NCBI RefSeq assembly: GCF_029338575.1
Contig: NZ_CP119993.1
Coordinates: forward strand, 620,001 to 684,000
Origin: Halomarina halobia
GTDB lineage: Archaea; Halobacteriota; Halobacteria; Halobacteriales; Haloarculaceae
Length of the DNA: 64,000 bases
Direction: 5' to 3'
In this document: positions 25,849 through 33,115 of the stretch, one piece after another
Numbering within the stretch: position 1 is the first letter of the stretch
Layout of the letters: the number at the start of each line of letters is the position of its first letter
The notes under the pieces: generated by a model
Told to the model about the DNA's origin: nothing
What the model saw: only the letters and a program-made list of their open reading frames with translations
Databases searched by the model: none
Position numbers and translations under genes: made by a program

Positions 25849-26508
25849 TCAGTCATGCTCGGCGGGCGGCCGGGCGAGTTCGTCGAGGTCCTCGACGAAC
25901 TCCTTCACGATCTTCTCCTCCGCGCGGTGGAGCGTCTCGCTGCACGTCGACTTCGCGAGCTCGACCCGCCCCGCGAGTTCGGTCAGCGAGCACCGCCGCG
26001 GCGTGTCGTAGTAGCCGTGCTCGACGGCCGCGCGGACGAGTCGGAGCTGGCTGTACGTGAGCAGCTGCTTCGGTTCGGTCCGGTGACGGATCCGGTCGAC
26101 AGTGAAGGGGATGCCGAACCGCTCGAGCTGGGTGCCGAGTTCGGACAGGCGGCGCTGGGGAGCCACTACCTCCCACTCCGCCTCGCCGTTCTCGATAGTG
26201 AACGGCATCTCGAGCGGGACGCCGGAGTCCTGCACCGGGAGAAGTAACAGCGGGGTCGTCGTCTCGAACTGGATCAGGACCGTCGTCCCCTGCCGTCGGA
26301 GCACGTCGAGTTCGGTGACGGCGGCGTCGGCGTCGACGTCGCGGAGGACCGCCCCGAGGTCGGCGGCGGTGATCTCCGCGAGGGCGACGCCGGAGTCGTC
26401 GCCCGTGAGCGCCGCCAGGATGCGGAATCGGGCGTCGGGGTGGGCCCGCGACACGTCCCCGACCCAGACCCCCTCCGGGATGGACAGCGTGAGGTTCGCT
26501 CGTGGCAT
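25849..26508 (-). CDS. HTH_10 (bacterio-opsin activator type) regulator
   Basis: 219 aa from ATG 26508. N-terminal sensory-like region of about 150 residues with no cysteine cluster, then the HTH_10 domain LLTYSQLRLVRAAVEHGYYDTPRRCSLTELAGRVELAKSTCSETLHRAEEKIV (about 152-204). Operator site 2 lies 47 nt upstream, so it appears to be a member of the denitrification regulon and perhaps a second-tier regulator. Ligand unknown. Confidence 0.85.
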   Translation of the reverse strand: MPRANLTLSIPEGVWVGDVSRAHPDARFRILAALTGDDSGVALAEITAADLGAVLRDVDADAAVTELDVLRRQGTTVLIQFETTTPLLLLPVQDSGVPLEMPFTIENGEAEWEVVAPQRRLSELGTQLERFGIPFTVDRIRHRTEPKQLLTYSQLRLVRAAVEHGYYDTPRRCSLTELAGRVELAKSTCSETLHRAEEKIVKEFVEDLDELARPPAEHD

Positions 26509-26555
26509 TTCGTGTTCGGTTAGTAGTTGCCGGCACGGCCCCCAGTCCGTATCTC

Positions 26556-26567
26556 CGAACATGTTCG
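26556..26567. promoter_or_regulatory. Denitrification operator site 2
   Basis: CGAACATGTTCG, a perfect 12-bp palindrome. It is 47 nt before the HTH_10 ATG (26508) and, on the other side, about 38 nt before where a DUF2249 gene would start, next to the DUF2249 fragment. Confidence 0.7.
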
Positions 26568-26594
26568 CGTAACCGGGGTGTCGGTTCCCTCGTG

Positions 26595-26723
26595 CGTCCC
26601 GGCCGCGACCCGAAACCGCTGTTCTGCCAGCTCCGCGCCGAGGTCGAGTCGTTCGAGGCGGGCGGCCACGCGGTCGAACGACGCGCCCCGGACGAGTTCG
26701 GCGCGACGCCTCCGGAGCGATAG
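26595..26723 (+). pseudogene. DUF2249 gene remnant (C-terminal half)
   Basis: The frame ending TAG 26721-26723 encodes GRDPKPLFCQLRAEVESF followed by a tail resembling VERRAPDEF. This aligns residue by residue with the second half of the intact DUF2249 protein at 33936-34163 (DHEPKPLFYQMKAEVDAF and VERNGPTEF). The first half (DVREIPPPERH-like) is missing in all frames, although the operator expected upstream of such a gene is intact. A 5' deletion is the simplest explanation. A short functional product cannot be excluded. Confidence 0.65.
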
Positions 26724-26751
26724 CGATACCGGGAGGTTCTCCGACGGCCCG

Positions 26752-27030
26752 TCACTCGCCGTCGACCGTCGGTCGCCAGACGACGGTGACGACGTCGTCC
26801 CCCTCCTCGACGGTCTCGTACCGGTACCCCCGATCCGCCAGCTTCGGATAGAGGTGCCGGGGCGCTCTGTCGTTGAGTTGCACCAGCACCGTCCCGTCGT
26901 CGAGTTCGACGAGGCGTTCGAGCGTGTTCTGCAGCGGCTGTGGCGGCGGCAGGTCGCGCGCGTCGAGGAGGTGGCGCGGCCGGTCCCCGGGCGCGTCCGT
27001 CGCGCGGACGCAACGGTCGACGTCGGTCAT
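26752..27030 (-). CDS. DUF2249 domain protein
   Basis: 92 aa. DUF2249 (TusA/SirA-like small fold) with the usual order: LLDARDLPPPQPLQNTLERL, DDGTVLVQLNDRAPRHLYPKL, RGYRYETV and a closing strand VVTVVWRP. DUF2249 proteins are often found near denitrification genes, but their biochemical role is not settled. Its ATG at 27030 is 38 nt from operator site 3, which it shares symmetrically with the divergent CGCGG-type gene. Confidence 0.85.
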   Translation of the reverse strand: MTDVDRCVRATDAPGDRPRHLLDARDLPPPQPLQNTLERLVELDDGTVLVQLNDRAPRHLYPKLADRGYRYETVEEGDDVVTVVWRPTVDGE

Positions 27031-27066
27031 GTCGGTTCCGTCGCGCCGCGGGGACACGGACGCTTC

Positions 27067-27082
27067 GCCGAACGTGTTCGGC
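27067..27082. promoter_or_regulatory. Denitrification operator site 3 (shared, divergent)
   Basis: GCCGAACGTGTTCGGC, perfect 16-bp palindrome with core CGAACGTGTTCG at 27069-27080. Exactly 38 nt separate the core from each flanking start codon (27030 on the minus strand, 27119 on the plus strand), so one site can serve both promoters. Confidence 0.75.
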
Positions 27083-27118
27083 GGTTCGCTTTCCCCCGGC
27101 CGGGGCGAACGTTCGCGC

Positions 27119-27442
27119 ATGACTTCGGTGTCACACGACGACGTCGATCCGGTCACCGATCGGGTCCACGAGAACTCCTGGTCCGCGAACCTGGAGAAGC
27201 CGCGGCACGCGGACGACCGCGGGCTGGTCGTCGAGGAGGCGCTCGACGCGGTCGAGCACACCGCCCACGGCCACCACGTGAACCTCGTCACCCACGGGAA
27301 CCACGGCCACCCGTCCGACTACCTGTTCGAGGCGCTCGAGGCGGCGTTCGGCGACCGCGTCGCGTGGGAGTACGTCGAGCAGTGCGGCTGCGGCGGTCAC
27401 GTGACGCGGGTGCACGTCGAATCGCCGACGGCGGAACGGTAA
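27119..27442 (+). CDS. CGCGG-motif small protein, candidate radical-SAM-modified peptide
   Basis: 107 aa. The C-terminal part carries YVEQCGCGGHVTRVHV with Cys89-Gly-Cys91-Gly-Gly, the motif of a haloarchaeal family that I recall being described as a putative rSAM-modified RiPP (CGCGG family). A His-rich stretch (His47, 50, 52, 53, 59, 62, 64) precedes it and could bind metal or heme. ATG 27119 is 38 nt after operator 3; a second palindrome GCGAACGTTCGC (27105-27116) touches the start. A radical-SAM gene begins 9 nt after its stop. Substrate role inferred from motif and linkage. Confidence 0.72.
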   Translation: MTSVSHDDVDPVTDRVHENSWSANLEKPRHADDRGLVVEEALDAVEHTAHGHHVNLVTHGNHGHPSDYLFEALEAAFGDRVAWEYVEQCGCGGHVTRVHVESPTAER

Positions 27443-27451
27443 CCACCGAGC

Positions 27452-28561
27452 ATGACCGCGAGCCCCGACAGCCAGTCGGCGGTGCCGTCTCTCGACACCG
27501 CTCGGCGGCCGTTCGTCCTCGTCTGGGAGATGACGCAGGCGTGCGACCTCGCCTGCAAGCACTGCCGGGCGGAGGCACAGCCCCGCCGCCACCCCGACGA
27601 ACTCACGACGGCCGAGGCGACGGCCCTCCTCGACGACGCCCGCCGCTTCGGGGAGGGACAGCTCGTCGTCCTCTCGGGCGGCGACCCGCTCGCGCGACCC
27701 GACGCGGTCGAGCTCGTACGCTACGGGAGCGACCGCGGCCTCCGGATGACCGTGACGCCGAGCGGGACCGGCTCGCTCACGCGGGCGCGCATCGACGAGT
27801 TGCGCGACGCGGGACTGCGGCGGATGGCGCTCAGCCTCGACGGCGGGAGCGGGGAACCCCACGACGAGTTCCGGGGGGAGCCCGGGAGTTTCGAGCGGAC
27901 GCTCCGGGCGGCCCGCGACGCGCGAGAGGCGGGACTCCCCCTCCAGATCAACACGACGGTCTGCGCCGAGACGGTCGAGGAGCTCCCCGCGATCCGCGAA
28001 CTCGTGACCGGGCTCGACGCCGTCCTGTGGTCGGTGTTCTTCCTCGTCCCCGTCGGCCGGGGGCGGATCCTCGATCCGATCCCGCCCGGGGCGGCCGAGC
28101 GGGTCATGGAGTGGCTCCGCGAGGTGAGCGAGACCGCGCCCTTCGGCGTGAAGACGACGGAGGCACCGCACTACCGGCGGGTGGCGATCGAGCGCCGCGC
28201 GGGGGGAGCCGAGCGAGCACCCGACGGGATCGGTCGCCGGACGGGCATCGTCGCGGGCGACGGATTCGCCTTCGTGAGTCACACGGGGGAGATCTACCCG
28301 TCCGGGTTCCTCCCGAAGTCCGCGGGGAACGTCCGCGAGGGGGGGATCGTCGAGCCGTACCGCCGCTCGGATCTGTTCCGGTCGCTCCGGGATCGGGACG
28401 CCCTCCGCGGGAAGTGCGGAGCGTGTCCCTACCGCCACGTCTGCGGTGGGAGCCGATCGCGCGCGTACGCGTACACCGGCGACCCGTTCGAGAGCGACCC
28501 GCTGTGCCCGTACGTCCCCGACGGGTACGACGGACCGCTCCCGGCGACCCAGCAGGGGTGA
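27452..28561 (+). CDS. Radical SAM/SPASM-like protein (TIGR04053/AhbD-like)
   Basis: 369 aa. CxxxCxxC cluster motif at Cys31, Cys35, Cys38 (TQACDLACKHCRAEAQP), LSGGDPLARPDAVEL, then a C-terminal cysteine set KCGACPYRHVCGG and DPLCPY for an auxiliary Fe-S cluster. The ACDLACKHCRAEAQP stretch is characteristic of the group containing the heme-synthesis decarboxylase AhbD and TIGR04053 proteins. It lies 9 nt after the CGCGG gene and just before a small HemA-tail-like gene. It could modify the CGCGG protein or act on a tetrapyrrole. Fold certain, reaction open. Confidence 0.88.
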   Translation: MTASPDSQSAVPSLDTARRPFVLVWEMTQACDLACKHCRAEAQPRRHPDELTTAEATALLDDARRFGEGQLVVLSGGDPLARPDAVELVRYGSDRGLRMTVTPSGTGSLTRARIDELRDAGLRRMALSLDGGSGEPHDEFRGEPGSFERTLRAARDAREAGLPLQINTTVCAETVEELPAIRELVTGLDAVLWSVFFLVPVGRGRILDPIPPGAAERVMEWLREVSETAPFGVKTTEAPHYRRVAIERRAGGAERAPDGIGRRTGIVAGDGFAFVSHTGEIYPSGFLPKSAGNVREGGIVEPYRRSDLFRSLRDRDALRGKCGACPYRHVCGGSRSRAYAYTGDPFESDPLCPYVPDGYDGPLPATQQG

Positions 28562-28568
28562 CGACGGC

Positions 28569-28934
28569 GTGACCGCGAACGCGAAACCGACGGAGGGGCG
28601 ACGCGGCGACGCCCCCCGGAGTCGGGTGGAGCCGACGGAGCAACCGGACGCCTCCGGCGCGCCTGTCGCCCGCGTCCTCTCCCAGGCGGCGTCGATCGAG
28701 CGCCGCGAACTGGACCGGGCGCTGGCGCGGCTGGATGACCGCGGCGAACTCACGGACGAGCGACGGGCCGTCCTCGCCGACCTCGCGGACGCACTCGTGA
28801 CGGAACTCGTGGCGACGCCGCTCGAGCGGGCGGTGACGGTGGAAGCGTCGTGCGAGGGGGAGCCGCACGATCCGGCCCTCCGGCGCGCCGTTTCCCTGTT
28901 CGTCCGTCGCGATCACACGAGCGGCGAGGGGTGA
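28569..28934 (+). CDS. Small protein resembling glutamyl-tRNA reductase dimerisation domain
   Basis: 121 aa from GTG 28569, 7 nt after the radical-SAM stop. After a disordered 30-residue start, the segment IERRELDRALARLDDRGEL, DERRAVLADLADALVTELVATPLERA resembles the C-terminal helical dimerisation domain of glutamyl-tRNA reductase (HemA), including the closing P-x-x-A/R helix. No catalytic or NADPH domain is present. It may be a dimerisation or regulatory partner. A link to heme supply for NO reductase is inference. It converges with the next gene 15 nt away. Confidence 0.6.
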   Translation: MTANAKPTEGRRGDAPRSRVEPTEQPDASGAPVARVLSQAASIERRELDRALARLDDRGELTDERRAVLADLADALVTELVATPLERAVTVEASCEGEPHDPALRRAVSLFVRRDHTSGEG

Positions 28935-28949
28935 CCGTCGCGGGGGAGC

Positions 28950-30251
28950 CTAGTCGGCCCGCCCCGCCGCGACCGCGGCGTCGATCGCGCGGTCGAGATC
29001 CGCGACGATGTCCTCCACGTCCTCCAGACCGACCGAGAGCCGCACGAGGTCGGGCGTCACGCCGCTCGCCCGTCGCTCGCGCTCCGTGAGCTGCTGGTGG
29101 GTCGTGCTCGCCGGGTGGATGACGAGCGTCTTCGCGTCGCCGACGTTCGCGAGCAGGCTCGCGAGCTCCGTCTCCTGGGTGAGGCGTCGCCCCGCGTCGA
29201 AGCCGCCCTCTAGGCCGAACGTGACCATCCCGCCGTAGCCGCCGTCGAGGTACCGTCGGGCGTTGTCGTGGGTCGGGTGAGTCTCGAGTCCGGGGTAGTT
29301 CACCCACGCGACCTCGTCGCGGTCGACGAGAAACGCGGCGACGGCCAGCGCGTTCTCCGAGTGACGGTCCATCCGCAGCGGGAGGGACTCCAGCCCCTGG
29401 AGGGTCACCCAGGCGTCGAAGGGCGACTGCTGGTTGCCAAGGTCGCGGAGCCCGCGGGCGCGCGCCGCGTACGCGAACGCGGCGTCACCGAAGCGCTCGC
29501 GGAAGTTCACCCCGTGGTACGCCGGGTTGTCCGCGGCGAGTTCGGCGTAGTCGCCGTCCTCCCACGGGAAGGTGCCGCCGTCGACGAGGACGCCGCCGAC
29601 GGTGGTGCCCGAGCCGTGGATCCACTTCGTCGTCGACTCCCAGACCAGGTCCGCCCCGTGCTCGATCGGATTACACAGGTACGGCGTCGCGAACGTGTTG
29701 TCCACCAGTACTGGAACGCCCGCCGCGTGGGCCACCGCCGCGACCGCCTCGACGTCGGGGGTATCGAGCGCCGGGTTGCCGATGGTCTCGAGGTGGACGT
29801 AGGCGGTGTCCTCGTCGATCGCCTCCGCGTAGGCGTCCACCGAGAGCGTGTCCACGAACCGCGCCTCGATCCCCCACCGCGACGCGGTGTGGGTCAGGTA
29901 GGTGTACGTGCCGCCGTATATGGAGGAAGCGGTCACGACGTTGTCGCCGCTCTCGGCGAGGACCAGCGTCGCCAGATCCAGGGCGGCCATGCCGCTCGCT
30001 GTCGCGACCGCACCCACGCCGCCTTCGAGTGACGCCAGCCGCGCTTCGAGCACCGCGTTCGTCGGGTTCGTGAGTCGGCTGTAGATGTTGCCGGCCTCCT
30101 CGAGCGCGAACAGCGAGGCGGCGTGCTCCGCGTCGTCGAACACGTACGAGGTCGTCTGGTGGATGGGCGGTGCGCGCGCGTTCGTCGAGTCTGGCTCCTG
30201 TCCGGCGTGGATACTCCGAGTGGCGAACCCGGATTCATGCTTTTTAGGCAT
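28950..30251 (-). CDS. O-acetylhomoserine sulfhydrylase / Cys-Met metabolism PLP enzyme
   Basis: 433-aa trans-sulfuration PLP enzyme. Conserved pieces: IHQTTSYVFDD, NIYSRLTNPT, TASGMAALDLA, VDNTFATP, and the PLP lysine Lys209 in ESTTKWIHGSGTTVGG. Length and NIYSRLTNPTNAVLEARLA match MetY-like O-acetylhomoserine aminocarboxypropyltransferases rather than 380-aa cystathionine gamma-synthases. ATG 30251 (MPKKHES) is the natural start; the frame continues open upstream but without conserved sequence. No operator copy precedes it, so it may sit in the denitrification region only by position. Confidence 0.9.
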   Translation of the reverse strand: MPKKHESGFATRSIHAGQEPDSTNARAPPIHQTTSYVFDDAEHAASLFALEEAGNIYSRLTNPTNAVLEARLASLEGGVGAVATASGMAALDLATLVLAESGDNVVTASSIYGGTYTYLTHTASRWGIEARFVDTLSVDAYAEAIDEDTAYVHLETIGNPALDTPDVEAVAAVAHAAGVPVLVDNTFATPYLCNPIEHGADLVWESTTKWIHGSGTTVGGVLVDGGTFPWEDGDYAELAADNPAYHGVNFRERFGDAAFAYAARARGLRDLGNQQSPFDAWVTLQGLESLPLRMDRHSENALAVAAFLVDRDEVAWVNYPGLETHPTHDNARRYLDGGYGGMVTFGLEGGFDAGRRLTQETELASLLANVGDAKTLVIHPASTTHQQLTERERRASGVTPDLVRLSVGLEDVEDIVADLDRAIDAAVAAGRAD

Positions 30252-30406
30252 ATATCTACTGGTTAGTATACCGTGGGGTAATGTAGCCGAGGGCACCGTA
30301 TAGGGGGTCATTACGTGCGACGCTCGGGAACGTCGGCGCTCCTCCGTGCGCTTGCGGGTTCCGAGCACCTCGCACGATCGTCGAAAAACCGGCCCCGAGC
30401 GGGCGG

Positions 30407-31048
30407 TCAGGGCGTCAAGACCGCGTCCATGACCTTGCGCTGTGCGGTGGCGAGGTGCTCCGCGAACGTCGACGGCGAGATCCCGATCGCGGCCGCGACC
30501 TCGCCGGCGTTCGCCCCCTTCGGGTGCTCGAAGTACCCCATGTCGTAGGCGGTCCGCAGGACCTCGCGCTGTCGATCGGTCAACCGACCGCGGTCCACGA
30601 AGACGAGGTCGCGGTCGGATCCGCCGTCGAACTGAGTGAGCTTCCGGATGCGGACGCCGGAGAAACCCTCCCGTAACGTGCCCACGATGGTCCGGACCGC
30701 GTCGACGTCCGGAGCGTGGAAGGAGACGTACAGCGTTCCGTCCCGCGCGTGGACGGCCGAGACGGGGTACCCGACCGCCTCGATCCGTTCGCAGACGCAC
30801 CCCTCGTCCCGCGACCGCCGAAAGCGGTAGATCGTCCGGTCGCCGTACGCGGCGACCGCCGCGACCCCCGGCCGTTCGAGCCCCCCGTCCTCCTCGATCG
30901 CGAACTCCTCCGCGATCCGCCCGGTCGCGTCCGGTATCGACGCCCGCGAGACCGAGGAGACCGGCGCGCTCGCCCGGGCGGAGGCGTCCGCGACCGTGCA
31001 GTCCCCCGGCGCTCCGACCGCGATTTCGACCCGAAGACCGGCAGTCAT
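30407..31048 (-). CDS. NarO/DmsR-like HTH_10 regulator with altered cysteine motif
   Basis: 213 aa. N-terminal half with Cys17 and GCVCERIEAVGYPVS (Cys84, Cys86), then FHAPDVDAV, and a C-terminal HTH_10 domain LTDRQREVLRTAYDMGYFEHPKGANAGEVAAAIGISPSTFAEHLATAQRKV (155-205). NarO of Haloferax, the anaerobic activator of denitrification, has a CXnCXCX7C motif whose four cysteines are needed. Here the fourth position is Tyr94 (GYP instead of GCP). A TATA-like GCGTATATCCC lies about 30 nt before ATG 31048 with a weak operator match at 31090-31101. It is the best candidate for the factor reading the shared palindrome. Confidence 0.82.
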   Translation of the reverse strand: MTAGLRVEIAVGAPGDCTVADASARASAPVSSVSRASIPDATGRIAEEFAIEEDGGLERPGVAAVAAYGDRTIYRFRRSRDEGCVCERIEAVGYPVSAVHARDGTLYVSFHAPDVDAVRTIVGTLREGFSGVRIRKLTQFDGGSDRDLVFVDRGRLTDRQREVLRTAYDMGYFEHPKGANAGEVAAAIGISPSTFAEHLATAQRKVMDAVLTP

Positions 31049-31089
31049 CTCGGTACGAACTGCGCGAGCGGTCGGGATATACGCTTCCC

Positions 31090-31101
31090 CGAATATCTTT
31101 C
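31090..31101. promoter_or_regulatory. Weak operator-like site before the NarO-like gene
   Basis: Minus strand GAAAGATATTCG matches 8 of 12 bases of the CGAACATGTTCG consensus and ends 41 nt before ATG 31048, the same spacing as the strong sites. Possible autoregulation. Confidence 0.35.
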
Positions 31102-31165
31102 CGGCGTCGCCGGGGTCGCGGCCGTCGCGCCGTCGAACGCGCCCGACGGCCGTTCGGTCGCGCTT

Positions 31166-31177
31166 CGAACATCATCG
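31166..31177. promoter_or_regulatory. Denitrification operator site 4
   Basis: CGAACATCATCG, 10 of 12 matches to the palindrome, ending 39 nt before the DUF2249 ATG at 31217. The same 12-mer occurs, inverted, at site 5. Confidence 0.6.
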
Positions 31178-31216
31178 GCGGAACGACCATCCGGAACCGC
31201 CGCGAACGTGGCGTCG

Positions 31217-31453
31217 ATGAGCACGGAACCAGTCGACGGCGGGGTTCGCGAACTCGACGTCCGCGAGATCGACGGCGAGCCCTTCGGCGCGATCGTGACG
31301 GCGCTCGACGCGCTCGCAGAGGGCGACGCGCTCGTCCTCGTCAACAGCTTCGAACCGGAACCGCTGTACGCCGTGCTGAAGCAGCGGGGGTTCGCGTACG
31401 AGACGACGCGGGGCGCGGAGGGGGAGTGGCGCGTATCGATCACGCACGCGTAG
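31217..31453 (+). CDS. DUF2249 domain protein
   Basis: 78 aa: LDVREIDGEPFGAIVTALDAL, GDALVLVNSFEPEPLYAVL, RGFAYETTRG and a final EWRVSI strand, the complete DUF2249 fold. ATG 31217 has a preceding operator at standard spacing. It diverges from the NarO-like regulator. Its paralogs are at 26752-27030 and 33936-34163, and a remnant lies at 26595-26723; all share the same upstream element. Confidence 0.85.
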   Translation: MSTEPVDGGVRELDVREIDGEPFGAIVTALDALAEGDALVLVNSFEPEPLYAVLKQRGFAYETTRGAEGEWRVSITHA

Positions 31454-31496
31454 GCCGATTCGACCCGGGAACGACGTCGACGCGACGTCGGCGCGG

Positions 31497-32704
31497 TCAG
31501 TCGGCGCTCCCGGTCGACGCCGCGGACGGCGCGATCTCCGCCTCCGAGAGGTAACACTGCGGATCCGGCGCGAAGAGGTCGCCGTGCGCGGCGAGCGCGC
31601 GAAGCCGCGACGCGCCCCGGCAGATCCCCCGGTACCGACACCGGGCGCAGCGTCCGGACAGGTGGCGGTCGCGGTCGCGCAGGCGACGGAGCAGCGGGTT
31701 CGTCTCGTCCTCCCACATCGCGCCGAAGGGGCGATCGCGCACGTTGCCGAGGCTGTACCCCTGCCAGAACTGCGTCAGGTGGACGTTTCCCTGGTAGTCG
31801 ACGCCCGCAACGCGCGTTCCGGTCGGATCGCCGCCGTTGCGTTCGAGGTAGTCGTACGCGCGTTCGGCCGCGGCCTCGTCCAGGTACCGACGAGCGTACT
31901 CGACGAGGTACGCCGCGTCGGCGTAGTTCCCGACCAGCAGCGTCTCGATCTCCTCCCCCGGTCGTGGTACTCGCGGGTCAGGTCGCAGAGCCGCTTCACG
32001 GCGGCGCGCTTCTCCGCGGGCGGGAGGTCGATGGACGCGACGTCCGCCCCGCGCCCCCCGTAGTCGAGGTGATAGAAGCAGAACCGGTCGACGCCCTCCT
32101 CGCGAAGGAGGTCCACGACGCCCTCGAGGTCCGCCGCGTTCCGTCCCGTGATCGTGTAGCGGAGACCCGTCTTCAGCCCGGCGTCGAGGAACGCCCTGAT
32201 GCCGCGGACGGCGGCGTCGAACGCCCCCTCCCGGCCCCGAAACGCGTCGTTCCGTTCGGGGAGGCCGTCGACCGAGACGCCCGCGTACGCGAGTCCGGCG
32301 TCGCGCAACTGTCGCGTTCGCTCGGGCGTGGCGAGCGTCCCGTTCGTCGAGAGTACCGGGCGGATGCCCCGCTCGTCGGCGTAGCGGACCAGTTCGGCGA
32401 GGTCGTCACGTACCATCGGCTCGCCGCCGGAGAAGAGCACGACCGGGACGCCGTAGTCGGCGAGGTCGTCGAGCAGTCGCCGCCCCTCCTCCGTCCCGAG
32501 CTCGCCGGGCGCGGTCTCGGCGTCGGCGGACGCGTAGCAGTGCGCGCAGTAGAGGTTACACCGCCTGGTCAGGTTCCACACGACGACCGGCCGGCGCTGC
32601 TTGCGGTCCGCGATCTGCGGCTTCGAGGACTCGGCCGCCGCGTCGTACCGGAGGCCGTCGCCCTCCGCGTCGAGGCCGCACAGGAGCTTGCTGATCGAGA
32701 TCAT
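31497..32704 (-). pseudogene. NirJ/AhbC-like radical SAM gene with a frameshift
   Basis: About 402 codons in two frames. The N-terminal part (ATG 32704, MISISKLLCG) has Cys49, Cys53, Cys56 in TRRCNLYCAHCYAS, LFSGGEPMVRDDLAEL, and continues to about 31960. The C-terminal part in another frame has VAGVDYQGNVHLTQFW, GYSLGNVRDRPFGAMW and the SPASM-like CARCRYRGICRG with a later DPQCY. The two join if one base is restored in the C5 run at 31955-31959. Start and end resemble AhbC (12,18-didecarboxysiroheme deacetylase) and NirJ. Either a true lesion or a homopolymer sequencing error. It overlaps its partner gene by ATGA. Confidence 0.8.
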
Positions 32705-33000
32705 AGCTCGTGGGTCCGCGCCTCGTCGCCGGCGTTCGGCCCCGCCGGCTCGGCCCGCTCGTCGAGCGCGTGCGTCGAGTACCGACGCACCTCGCGCGCG
32801 GGGCAGAGCCAGACGTCGGTCGCGTACCACGCGAACAGCTTCGTCGCCCGTTCGTAGGCGGCCTGCGCCGTCGGCGCGCTCACGCTCCCGACGTGTCGAA
32901 GGGGATTCCCCTCGCGTCCCCGGACCAACACCTCCCACTCCGCGTCGATCGCGTCGCGGGGGTACTCGCCGATCCGGTACCGTTCCGGTCGTTCCACCAT
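32701..33000 (-). CDS. Htur_1727-type rSAM-partnered small protein
   Basis: 99 aa. Core AEWEVLVRGREGNPLRHVGS, APTAQAAYERATKLFAWYATDVWLCPAREV resembles the small haloarchaeal family recalled as Htur_1727-type, a candidate peptide or partner of a neighbouring radical SAM protein; the fold also recalls PaaB. A single Cys66 is present. Its stop overlaps the start of the NirJ/AhbC-like gene (ATGA), so they are coupled. Operator site 5 ends 38 nt before ATG 33000. Whether it is a modified substrate or a scaffold is unknown. Confidence 0.72.
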   Translation of the reverse strand: MVERPERYRIGEYPRDAIDAEWEVLVRGREGNPLRHVGSVSAPTAQAAYERATKLFAWYATDVWLCPAREVRRYSTHALDERAEPAGPNAGDEARTHEL

Positions 33001-33038
33001 GGCGGACGGTTCGGACGGCGACCCGAACACCCTTCCCC

Positions 33039-33050
33039 CGATGATGTTCG
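33039..33050. promoter_or_regulatory. Denitrification operator site 5
   Basis: Plus strand CGATGATGTTCG, minus strand CGAACATCATCG, identical to site 4, 38 nt before the Htur_1727-type ATG (33000, minus strand). Confidence 0.6.
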
Positions 33051-33115
33051 GCTCCGTTCCCCGTTCGTGAGAACCGACGTCGTCCACTATACCGGGGCAT
33101 CCCGTAGCGGCGCGC

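Noticed and set aside
33024..33035. CGAACACCCTTC as an operator for the halocyanin at 33116
   Set aside because: Only the left half-site is kept and the distance to the start is about 80 nt, unlike the other sites.
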